Shown here: positions 8,159 through 17,045 of the stretch, piece after piece
Numbering within the stretch: position 1 is the stretch's first letter
Layout of the letters: every line of letters begins with the position of its first letter
Assembly: GCA_938034165.1 (NCBI GenBank)
Contig: CALHKP010000011.1
Location: 1-64,000, forward strand
DNA: 64,000 bases
Source: an uncultured Clostridia bacterium
GTDB taxonomy: Bacteria; Bacillota; Clostridia; Peptostreptococcales; Anaerovoracaceae
Reading direction: 5' to 3'
Notes under the pieces: generated by a model
Database searches by the model: none
Seen by the model: the letters and a program-made list of their open reading frames with translations, nothing else
What the model was told of the DNA's origin: nothing
Translations under genes and position numbers: made by a program

Positions 8159-9871
8159 ATGAATCCGGAAATTTCGATTATAATACCGGTCTATAATGTT
8201 GAGAAATATATAGCGCAGATGCTGGATTCTGTGAAGAATCAGACCTTCAGAAATTTTGAAGTTGTTATTGTAAATGACGGAAGTCCTGATAATTCTCAGG
8301 ATATAATAGACGGGTTTTGTGAAGAGGATGACAGGTTTGTTTCTTTTATCAAAGAAAATGGAGGGGTTGCTTCGGCGCGTAATTATGGTCTTTCGAAAGC
8401 AAGGGGGCGATTTGTTGTGTTCTATGACCCGGATGACTATATTCCAAAGGATGCGCTTGAGAAGATGTATAAGACAGCAGCTGCTAATGATGCCGAGATT
8501 GTTATAGGGGTTATGGAAGAGAAGAGCCTCGGAGAGTCTTTGATTTATATGCATTCGCAGAAACTTGCAAAGCAGAAAAAAATCAGTCCGCTTGATCAGC
8601 ATTTTTTTGGTGCGTGGTCTCTTTGTCACAAAATGTTTTCGCTGGATTTCATAAAAAAATATGACTTGAAGGTTGAGAAACTAAAGAATGCAGAAGATGG
8701 TGTGTTCACCTTTTGTGCATTGAAGAACGCGCAGCGGATTTTTGGTTGTGATGTGGTTGCATATAATTATATAAAAAGGCCGTTTTGGGAGATGCCTTCT
8801 GCAACTCAAACCATAAGCAGCGAATACCTGGAAGGGCTTCTGGCTTCTCATGACAGGATTTTGCAGGAGGCTTTGGAACTTGCGAAAAAGCGTTTTGATA
8901 ACCCTAATGAGTATCTGGAGAAGTTGTTTGAGCGCTTCATAGAAGGTGAAATGATTAACGGATATTATCGAGGTATCTGGAGAGCAAGTGAGAATCTGAT
9001 TCCGAGAATTACCGAGAGAACCGAGATGTACAGGGAACATATTTCAGAAGAAACGTGGAACGGTATTTTGAAACGCCACAGGGACTTGGAACTAGAAAGC
9101 GGTTACATGACTGCGGAAGAGATGGAATCAAAGCCACTGCTGACTCTCGTTGTTTCTGATGACATGGACGAAAAGAAAATCAATCTGTTTTTAGGCAGTC
9201 TGTATAACCAGCAGTTTCCGAGATTTGAGGTTGTGGTTTCTGATATTCTCAGAGACAAGGTCGATTCTGTATATAAGGATATGTTAAATTTTCATTTCAA
9301 AAGCGGATGTGGTGTCTCATTTAAGCAGGAACAGGCAAGAAATGCACGCGGAAAATATGTAATGATAATCGATGATTTTATCATGTTCACGAAGAATTCT
9401 CTCAGAGAAATGGAAAAGAAGCTTTCAGCAGATGAGAAGCTTGATTATGTAACGATGCTGGTTAAGAATTATGATGGCAAGAATTTTAACAAGCTGAAAA
9501 CTCTAAGTGCTGCATATGGCAGAAGAAAACTTATGAAGAACAGATATGACTCGATGGATGAATTTGATACGCTTGTTTCCAACAAGATGTTCAGAAAATC
9601 ATCGTTGAGCTCGTATAATTTCAATTCAAATCATCACGAAGATGCTTTGATGTTTCCTGCGGCTTTTAATTATGCAAAGCTTAGAAAAGGAATCATGATT
9701 AGTGATATAACGGATGAGGAGCTGGCTGCAAATGCTCCTGATAAACCAAACAGGCTTATCGTAAATATGAATTATTTAAAAAATGATACAGAGGACAGGG
9801 TTATTCAAATGTTAAAGAGGCACATAACCCGTGAAGATATAAACAAGGCAAAGAGAATTTTTGGCAAGTAG
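8159..9871 (+). CDS. Family 2 glycosyltransferase with C-terminal extension
   Basis: This 570-residue cytoplasmic protein has an N-terminal GT-A fold: ISIIIPVYNVEKYIAQMLDS, VVIVNDGSPDNS, the ENGGVASARNYGLSKARG donor-binding region, and a DPDD metal-binding motif (about residues 88-91). The second half begins a degenerate second GT-A-like segment (LTLVVSDDMDEKKINLFLGSLYNQQFPRFEVVV). In place of a DXD it has MIIDDFI, so it may be non-catalytic. Similar double proteins decorate or extend wall polymers. The sugar and acceptor cannot be read. GAAGGGAGA precedes ATG 8159, 75 nt after tarJ. It lies inside the teichoic acid cluster, between tarJ and a second glycerophosphotransferase-family gene. Confidence 0.8.
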   Translation: MNPEISIIIPVYNVEKYIAQMLDSVKNQTFRNFEVVIVNDGSPDNSQDIIDGFCEEDDRFVSFIKENGGVASARNYGLSKARGRFVVFYDPDDYIPKDALEKMYKTAAANDAEIVIGVMEEKSLGESLIYMHSQKLAKQKKISPLDQHFFGAWSLCHKMFSLDFIKKYDLKVEKLKNAEDGVFTFCALKNAQRIFGCDVVAYNYIKRPFWEMPSATQTISSEYLEGLLASHDRILQEALELAKKRFDNPNEYLEKLFERFIEGEMINGYYRGIWRASENLIPRITERTEMYREHISEETWNGILKRHRDLELESGYMTAEEMESKPLLTLVVSDDMDEKKINLFLGSLYNQQFPRFEVVVSDILRDKVDSVYKDMLNFHFKSGCGVSFKQEQARNARGKYVMIIDDFIMFTKNSLREMEKKLSADEKLDYVTMLVKNYDGKNFNKLKTLSAAYGRRKLMKNRYDSMDEFDTLVSNKMFRKSSLSSYNFNSNHHEDALMFPAAFNYAKLRKGIMISDITDEELAANAPDKPNRLIVNMNYLKNDTEDRVIQMLKRHITREDINKAKRIFGK

Positions 9872-9879
9872 GACAAAAT

Positions 9880-11016
9880 ATGACAGTTATAATCAAATTT
9901 ATCAAGCTTATAATTAATATTATTTTCAGCTTTTTCAAGCTGTTTAAGGTCAAAGACAAGGTGACTATTGCAAGCAGGCAGTCTGATGAGGAATATCTTG
10001 ACCTGAAGATGCTGCGAGAAGAAATTGAGAGAATCAGCCCACAGACTGAGGTGGTGGTGCTTTGCAAAAAAATAGAAGGTAGCCCGGCACACAAGCTTAT
10101 GTACGGGTTTCACCTAATCAGGCAGATGTATCACATAGCAACGTCTAAAGCTGTTGTTGTTGATTCTTATTGTATTGGTGTGAGTATCCCAAAGCAAAGA
10201 CCGGAGCTTAGGGTTATCCAGATTTGGCATGCGCTTGGTGCGTTTAAGAAGTTTGGTCTAAGCATTGTAACTGAGGGCGAGGGAGAAGGTAGAAGTACAA
10301 AGGTGGCAGGGCTCATGAATATGCACAAGAACTATACTTATGTTCTGATGAGTGGCAGTGCCTGCAGAGAACCATATAAGGAAGCTTTCGGGTACGGTGA
10401 TGAAAGTATGATTATCGGTTCACTTCCACGTGTTGACTTGATTTTGAGCAATGAGTTTAAGGAAAAGACTCTTGCAAAGATACGCGAGAAGTATCCGCAT
10501 ATCGGAACGGATGGACGCAAGGTGATTGTTTATGCACCGACATTCAGAAAAAACGAAGATATATCAGAATATATCAGGAGTCTGGCAAGAGCCTTTGACC
10601 CTGAAAAGTATATATTCGTAGCGAAGCTGCATCCGCTGATGGAATTTTCCGGAGACACGGAAGGAATCCTTCTTGACCGCGATTTTTCGACGCTGGAAAT
10701 GCTGTATGCTTCGGATTATGTAATAGGGGATTATTCTGCGATTGTTTTCGAAGCGGCGCTACTGGATAAACCGCTGTTTTTCTATGCCTTTGATATAGAT
10801 ACTTATGAGGGCGCAAGAGACTTTTATCTTGACTACAGAAAGGATATGCCGGGGCTAATAGCAAAAGAACCACAGGAGATTGCAGAGGCAGTAGAAAACG
10901 GTGATTATGACCTTGAAAGAATCAGAAATTTCGCGGACAGATATGTAGAGTACAAAGAGAACTGCACTAACAGACTGGCGAAGATTGTGCTAGGGATGCA
11001 GGACATTTCCCATTGA
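9880..11016 (+). CDS. CDP-glycerol/CDP-ribitol phosphotransferase family enzyme (TarK/TarL-like)
   Basis: This 378-residue second member of the Glyphos_transf family carries QIWHALGAFKKFGLS (about residues 112-126), the APTFRKN strand-loop, GDYSAIVFEAALLDKPLFFYAFD and GARDFYLDY. The N-terminal 25 residues are hydrophobic and basic, as in membrane-associated family members. With TarI and TarJ two genes upstream it is a good candidate for a ribitol-phosphate polymerase, with the first gene of the cluster a candidate primase. That split is inference. It starts 8 nt after the glycosyltransferase, has a poor ribosome binding site (AGGACAAAAT), and is probably coupled. It is the last gene of the cluster, and a near-consensus promoter overlaps its stop codon. 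Confidence 0.87.
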   Translation: MTVIIKFIKLIINIIFSFFKLFKVKDKVTIASRQSDEEYLDLKMLREEIERISPQTEVVVLCKKIEGSPAHKLMYGFHLIRQMYHIATSKAVVVDSYCIGVSIPKQRPELRVIQIWHALGAFKKFGLSIVTEGEGEGRSTKVAGLMNMHKNYTYVLMSGSACREPYKEAFGYGDESMIIGSLPRVDLILSNEFKEKTLAKIREKYPHIGTDGRKVIVYAPTFRKNEDISEYIRSLARAFDPEKYIFVAKLHPLMEFSGDTEGILLDRDFSTLEMLYASDYVIGDYSAIVFEAALLDKPLFFYAFDIDTYEGARDFYLDYRKDMPGLIAKEPQEIAEAVENGDYDLERIRNFADRYVEYKENCTNRLAKIVLGMQDISH

Positions 11017-11042
11017 CATTATCTATGCATATAATGTATAAT
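11013..11042 (+). promoter_or_regulatory. Consensus sigma-A promoter
   Basis: TTGACA (11013-11018), an 18-nt spacer and TATAAT (11037-11042) match both consensus hexamers perfectly. The promoter overlaps the stop codon of the preceding gene and points at about 160 nt of non-coding sequence before tRNA-Leu. Confidence 0.75.
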
Positions 11043-11163
11043 ATTCTTCACGCTAATAAATTTTTGGCGACATTTAATTACATTTTGAAAAGTCTGCAGA
11101 GGTCAATATTCTGTTGATTATCTGATTAATTATCATTAGTTAACACAAAATGATGTACTTTAC

Positions 11164-11193
11164 TTGACTTGAGTGGTGTAATTATGCTAAAAT
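11164..11193 (+). promoter_or_regulatory. Promoter of tRNA-Leu
   Basis: TTGACT (11164-11169), 18 nt, and an extended -10 (TGC-TAAAAT, 11188-11193) lie 16 nt before the mature 5' end of the tRNA. Confidence 0.7.
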
Positions 11194-11209
11194 TTATATG
11201 TTGTGTTAC

Positions 11210-11296
11210 GCCGGCGTGATGGAATTGGCAGACGTGCGGGATTCAAAATCCCGTGGTGGTAACACCGTATGGGTTCGACCCCCATCGCCGGCACCA
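11210..11296 (+). tRNA. tRNA-Leu (anticodon CAA)
   Basis: The acceptor arm GCCGGCG/CGCCGGC is perfect. The anticodon stem CGGGA/TCCCG holds a TTCAAAA loop, giving anticodon CAA for UUG codons. A long class II variable arm and the T-loop GGTTCGACCCC follow. The CCA tail is encoded (11294-11296). The length of 87 nt fits tRNA-Leu. It lies 37 nt before yajC and may be co-transcribed with it. Confidence 0.97.
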
Positions 11297-11333
11297 TTTA
11301 GAAAAAATAATTTTAAATTAGGAGGCTTATAAA

Positions 11334-11759
11334 ATGAATCCATTAGGTATGCAGTTCATGATTTTAATCATATTCATAGTTGCGATGTATTTCCTTTTAA
11401 TCAGACCACAGAAGAAGAAGGAAAAGTCAATCTCAGAAATGAGAAACAGCATCCAGGTAGGAGATGAAGTTGTAACAATCGGCGGTATCTGCGGTAAGGT
11501 AGTAAAGACTAAGGACGAAACAATCGTTATTCAGGTTGGCGCAGATAAGGTTAAGTTTGAAATGATGAGATGGTCAATTTCATCAGTTACAAGCAAATCC
11601 TCAAAGCATGCTCCTGTAGAAAAGGAAGAGCCAAAGAAGGCTAAGCCAAAGAGACTGGGCAAAAAAGAAGAAGAACAGACTGCTGAACCTGCAACAGCAG
11701 AAGAAGTAAAGCCTGCAGAAGCTCCTGAAGCTGAGGCGGCAGAAACTGAAGAAAAATAG
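11334..11759 (+). CDS. yajC: Preprotein translocase accessory subunit YajC
   Basis: This 141-residue protein has one N-terminal membrane helix (MQFMILIIFIVAMYFLLI), then the family signature RPQKKKEK and a small beta domain (IQVGDEVVTIGGICGKVV, TIVIQVG). YajC associates with SecDF and the SecYEG translocon. The tail after residue 90 is a Lys/Glu/Ala/Pro-rich low-complexity extension, longer than in compact YajC proteins of about 90-110 residues. GGAGG lies before the ATG. It is followed by a terminator and then secDF, the usual partner. Confidence 0.93.
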   Translation: MNPLGMQFMILIIFIVAMYFLLIRPQKKKEKSISEMRNSIQVGDEVVTIGGICGKVVKTKDETIVIQVGADKVKFEMMRWSISSVTSKSSKHAPVEKEEPKKAKPKRLGKKEEEQTAEPATAEEVKPAEAPEAEAAETEEK

Positions 11760-11767
11760 TTGAATGA

Positions 11768-11803
11768 AAAGCTCCTGATTCTCAGGAGCTTTGATTTTGT
11801 TTT
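11768..11803 (+). terminator. Terminator after yajC
   Basis: AAAGCTCCTGA (11768-11778) pairs perfectly with TCAGGAGCTTT (11782-11792) around TTC. It is followed by GATTTTGTTTTT. Confidence 0.85.
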
Positions 11804-11860
11804 TGGTAACATAAAAAACAGATATTTTTAAGAATACGGGCGGAATTGTTTTGAATCTTA

Positions 11861-11889
11861 TTGAAGAAATATGCCAAAAGTAGTAAAAT
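11861..11889 (+). promoter_or_regulatory. Putative promoter of the secDF-rel operon
   Basis: TTGAAG (11861-11866), a 17-nt spacer and TAAAAT (11884-11889) lie after the yajC terminator and 57 nt before the secDF start. A small GCC-TTTTTA-GGC hairpin follows in the leader. Confidence 0.55.
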
Positions 11890-11945
11890 AGTACTTATAC
11901 AATGCCTTTTTAGGCGCTAATTTTATTTAAGAGGTGGATATAGAA

Positions 11946-14168
11946 ATGAACTCAAAGCTAAGAAAAGTATTTGCAGCCCTGATATGTGTAGTAACACTGT
12001 TTGGCTGGTATGTTACTGTCTTTGGTATCGGATCTGTGAACTCAATTAAGGACATAATGAAGTTCGGTCTCGATATTAACGGCGGTGTGTATGTTGTTAT
12101 GGAGGCTGATACGGATCTCAAGGGGGACGAGCTTGCAAAAGCTATGGAACAGACTCGTGCGGTACTTAACAACAGAGTTAATGCAATGGGAATTTCTGAG
12201 GCTACTGTTTCATTAGAAGGAGACAAGAGACTCAGAGTAGAGATGCCTGGTATTGACAATTCTCAGGATGCTATCGATCAGATCGGAAGAACTGCGAAGC
12301 TGAGATTTTTACTTGCTGACGGAACTGAGGTTCTTGACGGAAGCGATATCAAGAATGCAGGAATCAGCAATGATACTAACCACGGTGGATACAAGGTTGA
12401 CCTTGAATTTACAAACGAAGGCACAGAAAAGTTCACAGCAGCTACTGCTAAGGCTTCAAGCGGCCAGGTTACTTCTGCTGTAGAAGGCGTATCAAATAAG
12501 GCTATCATCATCATGCTTGACGATGAGATTGTAACTGCTCCTACTTGCGATACTACAATCAACCAGTCAACTTGCGAAATTACAAGTCCTACAGGTTACC
12601 CAAAGGATGAGGCTTCAAACACAGCTGCCCTTATCCGTGGCGGTGCGCTTCCTCTTTCATTACAGGAAGTTACATCATCTGTTCAGACTGCAACTATCGG
12701 TGCCGATGCTCTTGACAAGAGTATCATAGCAGGTGCCATCGGTCTTGGTCTTGTATTCTTACTTATGATTATTATGTATAATATCCTCGGTCTCATGGCG
12801 GACATTGCACTTCTGTTATATGTGCTCATCGTTATGTGGATTATGGCAGGGCTGGGAAGTGTTCTTACACTGCCTGGTATTGCGGGTATCATACTTTCAA
12901 TAGGTATGGCGGTAGACGCCAACGTAATTATATTTGCCAGAATCAAAGAAGAAATTTCTCAGGGCAAAACCATAAGAGTTGCTGTATCACAGGGTTTCAG
13001 ACACGCTCTTGTTACAGTTCTCGACGCGCAGATAACAACTTTGATTGCTGCAGTTGTTCTGTACGAAATAGGTTCTACATCAGTTAAGGGATTTGCTATC
13101 ACTCTGATGATAGGTATTATCGTAAGTATCTTTACTGCAGTTGTTATCACTCAGCTGTTTGTTGGACTTCTTGCAGATACAAGAAAATTTGCAAAGAACA
13201 AATACTTTGGTGTTAACGAAGACGGAACCCCAAAGAAGATTCTAAAGAAGGAATTCAAATTCATCAAAAACAGAAAAGTATTCTACAGCATAAGTGCAGG
13301 CGTAATTATTCTTGGTCTTGTATTTACTGTTGTAAGAGGCTTTAACTACGGTATCGACTTTACAGGCGGTACAATGATGCAGATTGATATGGGTCAGAAG
13401 GTAACTGTAGAAGAAGTTGAAGATTCACTCAAGGAACTTGACCTTTCCCCTTCAATCGTGCTTGCAGGAGATGACAAGGAAGAAGTAATCATCAAAACAA
13501 TCAAAGCTCTTGACAATGATGAACGTGCAAAGGTTGTGGACACTCTGAACAAAGACTTCGGTATCACTCAGGACAATGTTCTTTCTTCAGAACAGTTTGG
13601 ACCTACTGTAGGTAATGAGCTTAAGACTAATGCTCTTAAGTCTGTTATCATTGCAGCTATAGGCATGCTGATTTACATCATTTTCAGATTCAAATCATGG
13701 AAATACGGTGTATCCTCAATTGCCGGTGTTGTACATGACTGTCTGGTTGTTTTAGCAATTTATGCGATATTTAACATTACCATCAATAATCCGTTTATTG
13801 CCGGCATCCTAACTGTAGTAGGATACTCTATAAACGATACAATCGTAATCTTTGACAGAATCAGAGAGAACAGAAAACTTTACAAGAAGAATCCTCTCAT
13901 GGATACTATTGACATGAGTGTAAACCAGACACTTAACCGTTCAATTATGACATCACTTACAACTCTTGTATGTATGGTACCTATGGCAATCATGGTATCA
14001 ACTTCTATCAGAGAGTTTGTAATTCCACTTATGGTTGGTGTTCTTGTAGGAACTTATTCATCAATATTCCTCTGCAGCCCACTGCTATACGGACTGAGCA
14101 AAGATGAGGATAAATCAAGGTATGTGTTAAATAAAGAGAAGAAAGGTAAAAAATCAAAGAAAAACTAA
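11946..14168 (+). CDS. secDF: Fused protein translocase subunit SecDF
   Basis: This protein of about 740 residues is a single-chain SecD-SecF fusion that uses the proton gradient to help export through SecYEG. The SecD half has LDINGGVYVVMEAD near the N-terminus, a large outer domain, and a membrane block with GMAVDANVIIFARIKEE (helix 4 signature). SecF begins near residue 440 (NRKVFYSISAGVIILG), with GFNYGIDFTGGTMMQI and VGYSINDTIVIFDRIRENR. Both proton-path Asp segments are present. ATG 11946 is chosen because AAGAGGTGG lies 8 nt upstream; the GTG at 11934 overlaps that ribosome binding site. Fused SecDF is common in Bacilli and Clostridia. Confidence 0.96.
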   Translation: MNSKLRKVFAALICVVTLFGWYVTVFGIGSVNSIKDIMKFGLDINGGVYVVMEADTDLKGDELAKAMEQTRAVLNNRVNAMGISEATVSLEGDKRLRVEMPGIDNSQDAIDQIGRTAKLRFLLADGTEVLDGSDIKNAGISNDTNHGGYKVDLEFTNEGTEKFTAATAKASSGQVTSAVEGVSNKAIIIMLDDEIVTAPTCDTTINQSTCEITSPTGYPKDEASNTAALIRGGALPLSLQEVTSSVQTATIGADALDKSIIAGAIGLGLVFLLMIIMYNILGLMADIALLLYVLIVMWIMAGLGSVLTLPGIAGIILSIGMAVDANVIIFARIKEEISQGKTIRVAVSQGFRHALVTVLDAQITTLIAAVVLYEIGSTSVKGFAITLMIGIIVSIFTAVVITQLFVGLLADTRKFAKNKYFGVNEDGTPKKILKKEFKFIKNRKVFYSISAGVIILGLVFTVVRGFNYGIDFTGGTMMQIDMGQKVTVEEVEDSLKELDLSPSIVLAGDDKEEVIIKTIKALDNDERAKVVDTLNKDFGITQDNVLSSEQFGPTVGNELKTNALKSVIIAAIGMLIYIIFRFKSWKYGVSSIAGVVHDCLVVLAIYAIFNITINNPFIAGILTVVGYSINDTIVIFDRIRENRKLYKKNPLMDTIDMSVNQTLNRSIMTSLTTLVCMVPMAIMVSTSIREFVIPLMVGVLVGTYSSIFLCSPLLYGLSKDEDKSRYVLNKEKKGKKSKKN

Positions 14169-14198
14169 TACTTTTCTTTGATAGGCGAAGTTAAATTA

Positions 14199-16400
14199 AT
14201 GGAAACAAAATCACAATTTTTACAAGAGTTACTTGAATATAACAAAAATTATGATATAGAAGTTATCGGTAAGGCCTACGATAAAGCCAAAAGCCTTCAT
14301 GACGGTCAGTTCCGAAAGAGCGGAGAACCGTATTTCATTCACCCGATTGCAGTTGCAAAGATTCTTGCGCAGCTGGGTATGGACGAAGCTGCAATTGTCG
14401 GCGGTCTGCTTCATGATGTCGTCGAAGACACTGATTATACGAGGGAGATGCTGGTAGAGGACTTTGGTGAGGAAGTTGCACTTCTGGTTGATGGTGTAAC
14501 TAAACTGGGTTCCATTAAATTTGACTCAAAAGAAGAACAGCAGGCCGAGAATCTTCGTAAGATGTTTCTTGCAATGTCTAAGGACATCAGGGTTCTCATA
14601 ATCAAGCTTGCAGACAGACTTCACAATATGAGGACTGCACAGTACTGGAAACCGGAGAAGCAGAAGGAAAAGTCCAGGGAGACTCTGGATATCTATGCTC
14701 CTCTGGCCAGCAGACTGGGTATATATACCGTAAAATTTGAGCTGGAAGATATTGCTCTTTCCTATCTGAATCCGGAAGAGTATGCAAAGCTCAAGATTGA
14801 TGTTTCCGAAAAGAGGGAACAGAGAGAAGCCTTTATCAATCAGGTAATATCTGAGATAAGGGAGTCTCTCGACCAGATGAAAATGAATTACGATATTTAC
14901 GGAAGATCCAAGCATCTTTACAGTGTGTATCGTAAGATGAAGCTTCAGCACAAGCAGCTTGATGAAATCTTTGACCTTACTGCGGTAAGAGTTATAGTTG
15001 AAACTGTCAAGGACTGTTATGCTGTACTGGGACAGGTTCACACTATGTGGAAGCCTATTCCGGGAAGATTCAAAGATTACATTGCCATGCCTAAGCCTAA
15101 CATGTATCAGTCGCTTCATACTACTGTTCTGGGTGATAACGGCGAACCATTCGAAATCCAGATTAGAACTTATGAGATGCACAGAGTGGCTGAATACGGT
15201 ATTGCAGCCCACTGGAAGTACAAGGAAGGTAACAGATCCGGAGTAAAAAATAACGAGGACATGAAGCTTGCATGGCTTCGTCAGACTCTGGAGTGGCAGC
15301 AGGATCTGAAGGATCCTAAAGAGTTTATGGAAACTCTGAAGATGGATTTGTTTGCCAGCCAGGTATTTGTATTCACACCTAAAGGAGAGGTTATTGACCT
15401 TCCGGCAGGTTCCACACCTCTGGACTTTGCTTTTAAGATTCATACAGCTGTTGGTTGTAAATGTGTCGGTGCAAAGGTAAACGGCAAAATGGTCACTATT
15501 GACCATCAGCTGAACAACGGCGATATTGTAGAAATCGTTACGTCATCAAATTCCAGCGGACCTAGTGTTGACTGGCTGAAGATTGCCAAGAGTTCAACTG
15601 CGAGAACCAAAATAAGACAGTGGCTCAGAAAAGAATCTAAGTCTGACGATGTTGCAAGGGGTAAGGATGCCCTTGACAAATACATCAGAAAGAAGGGTTA
15701 TGACCCTGTTCAGCTGGAAAAAATTTCTCTGCTTTCAAGAGCAATGAAGGAAAGCAGCATTACAAACTCCAATGATCTTTATCTGCAGCTGAGTAAAGGC
15801 GGCTCATTCATGGGCAAATTTGTAGGTCTTCTGCTGGGATATGTGGATGAAGAAAAACGCATGGAGCAGAAAAAGGCTGAAGAAAAAGAACGCGGAATCC
15901 TTAACGGCGAAGCAAAAAAAGAAAAAGAAAATAAATACAGAAGAGATAACCCGGGTATTGTTGTAAAGGGAGCGGATAATCTTATGATTCGTATCGCGAG
16001 ATGCTGTAACCCTGTACCGGGTGATGATATTGTAGGTTTTATTACCAAAGGAAGAGGCATTTCTGTTCACAGAGCAGACTGTTCCAATATAAGATCCCTT
16101 CCGGAGGAGGAGAAAGCCAGATTTATCGATGTTGAGTGGGAAGACCTGAAGGTGGGCAAATCATATATTGCTGACATATGCCTGATGGGAATTGACAGAA
16201 AAGGATTCTTCTCTGATATCTCAAGATGCTGTGAAGATATGGATGTTCATATTTCCGGTGTCAATGCAAAGAGCGGAAAAGATGATATCGTGCACATAAC
16301 CCTGACGCTTTCCATTTCCAGCACACAGCAGATGCAGAAGGTACTGAGAACTCTCAGAAATGTTGAGGGTGTAACTAATGTTTACCGTGCAAAATCATAA
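14199..16400 (+). CDS. rel: Bifunctional (p)ppGpp synthetase/hydrolase Rel
   Basis: This protein of about 733 residues has the full Rel layout. The HD hydrolase domain (HPIAVAKILAQLG, GGLLHDVVEDT) lies at about 45-150. The synthetase domain at about 220-340 contains YGRSKHLYSVYRKM, FDLTAVRVIV and KDYIAMPKPNMYQSLHT. A TGS domain sits near 390-450 (VFVFTPKGEVIDLPAGSTPLDFA), a zinc-finger-like region has RCCNPVPGD, and a C-terminal ACT domain begins near 660. The intact HD motif means it should also degrade (p)ppGpp. I prefer ATG 14199 over TTG 14178 because it follows AGGCGAAG. It starts 30 nt after secDF and is probably in its operon. Confidence 0.95.
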   Translation: METKSQFLQELLEYNKNYDIEVIGKAYDKAKSLHDGQFRKSGEPYFIHPIAVAKILAQLGMDEAAIVGGLLHDVVEDTDYTREMLVEDFGEEVALLVDGVTKLGSIKFDSKEEQQAENLRKMFLAMSKDIRVLIIKLADRLHNMRTAQYWKPEKQKEKSRETLDIYAPLASRLGIYTVKFELEDIALSYLNPEEYAKLKIDVSEKREQREAFINQVISEIRESLDQMKMNYDIYGRSKHLYSVYRKMKLQHKQLDEIFDLTAVRVIVETVKDCYAVLGQVHTMWKPIPGRFKDYIAMPKPNMYQSLHTTVLGDNGEPFEIQIRTYEMHRVAEYGIAAHWKYKEGNRSGVKNNEDMKLAWLRQTLEWQQDLKDPKEFMETLKMDLFASQVFVFTPKGEVIDLPAGSTPLDFAFKIHTAVGCKCVGAKVNGKMVTIDHQLNNGDIVEIVTSSNSSGPSVDWLKIAKSSTARTKIRQWLRKESKSDDVARGKDALDKYIRKKGYDPVQLEKISLLSRAMKESSITNSNDLYLQLSKGGSFMGKFVGLLLGYVDEEKRMEQKKAEEKERGILNGEAKKEKENKYRRDNPGIVVKGADNLMIRIARCCNPVPGDDIVGFITKGRGISVHRADCSNIRSLPEEEKARFIDVEWEDLKVGKSYIADICLMGIDRKGFFSDISRCCEDMDVHISGVNAKSGKDDIVHITLTLSISSTQQMQKVLRTLRNVEGVTNVYRAKS

Positions 16401-16427
16401 ATTATATAACTCGGGAGAAAACGATAA

Positions 16428-17045
16428 ATGATAGTTAAAATATTTGAACTTGGAATGATAGGCGAAAACGCGTATCTTGCATATGATGAAACAAAAAAAG
16501 GATTCCTTGTGGATCCGGGCTTGTATAGCCAGAAAATAGAAGAAACTGTAAAGGAAGAAGAAATCGAAATCGAATATATCATCCTGACTCATGGCCATGC
16601 AGATCACATGGGCGGAGTTGAAGCATTCAAACAGCTTTATCCGAATGCGAAGGTTGTTGCACACGAAGACGAAAAAGAAATGCTTCATGATCCAGCTCTT
16701 AATTTCTCTACAGAAATGTACAGAAAGAGTATTTCAATAGATGCAGATATCTATGTAAAAGACGGTGATAAACTGACAGTGGGAAATACAGAGCTTCTGT
16801 TTATCCACACACCGGGACATTCTGAAGGCGGAATGTGTATCGTAAGCGGTAAAGTATGTTTCAGCGGAGATACTTTGTTCAGAGCATCAATCGGAAGAAC
16901 TGATTTCCCATGCGGAAATTTCGAAAAGCTAATTAGCTCAATTAAGAACAAACTCTTTACGCTGGCTGACGATACTGTAGTTTATCCGGGACACATGGGT
17001 GCTACGACTATAGAATTTGAAAAGAGGCATAATCCATTTGTATAG
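16428..17045 (+). CDS. Metallo-beta-lactamase fold hydrolase (glyoxalase II-like)
   Basis: This 205-residue protein has the metal-binding motif THGHADHMGG (about residues 52-61), then HTPGHSEGGMC, SGDTLFRASIGRTDFP and a final PGHMGATTIEFEK, the standard ligands of a dinuclear zinc or iron site. Such short MBL proteins act as hydroxyacylglutathione-type or related thioester hydrolases. Genes like this often follow rel in Firmicutes. The substrate is not defined by the sequence. The ribosome binding site is TCGGGAGAAA. Its 3' end overlaps the start of hemZ. Confidence 0.88.
   Translation: MIVKIFELGMIGENAYLAYDETKKGFLVDPGLYSQKIEETVKEEEIEIEYIILTHGHADHMGGVEAFKQLYPNAKVVAHEDEKEMLHDPALNFSTEMYRKSISIDADIYVKDGDKLTVGNTELLFIHTPGHSEGGMCIVSGKVCFSGDTLFRASIGRTDFPCGNFEKLISSIKNKLFTLADDTVVYPGHMGATTIEFEKRHNPFV

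Noticed and set aside
93..11921. The same 11-mer TAGGCGCTAAT at 93-103 and 11911-11921, possible element ends.
   Set aside because: Hundreds of shared 11-mers are expected by chance in 64 kb, and no further similarity surrounds them.
14526..15506. A 326-codon open frame on the minus strand inside rel.
   Set aside because: It lies fully antisense to a well-conserved gene and has no ribosome binding site or recognisable motif. The same holds for the other minus-strand frames, e.g. 3187-3702 opposite the low-complexity wall spacer.
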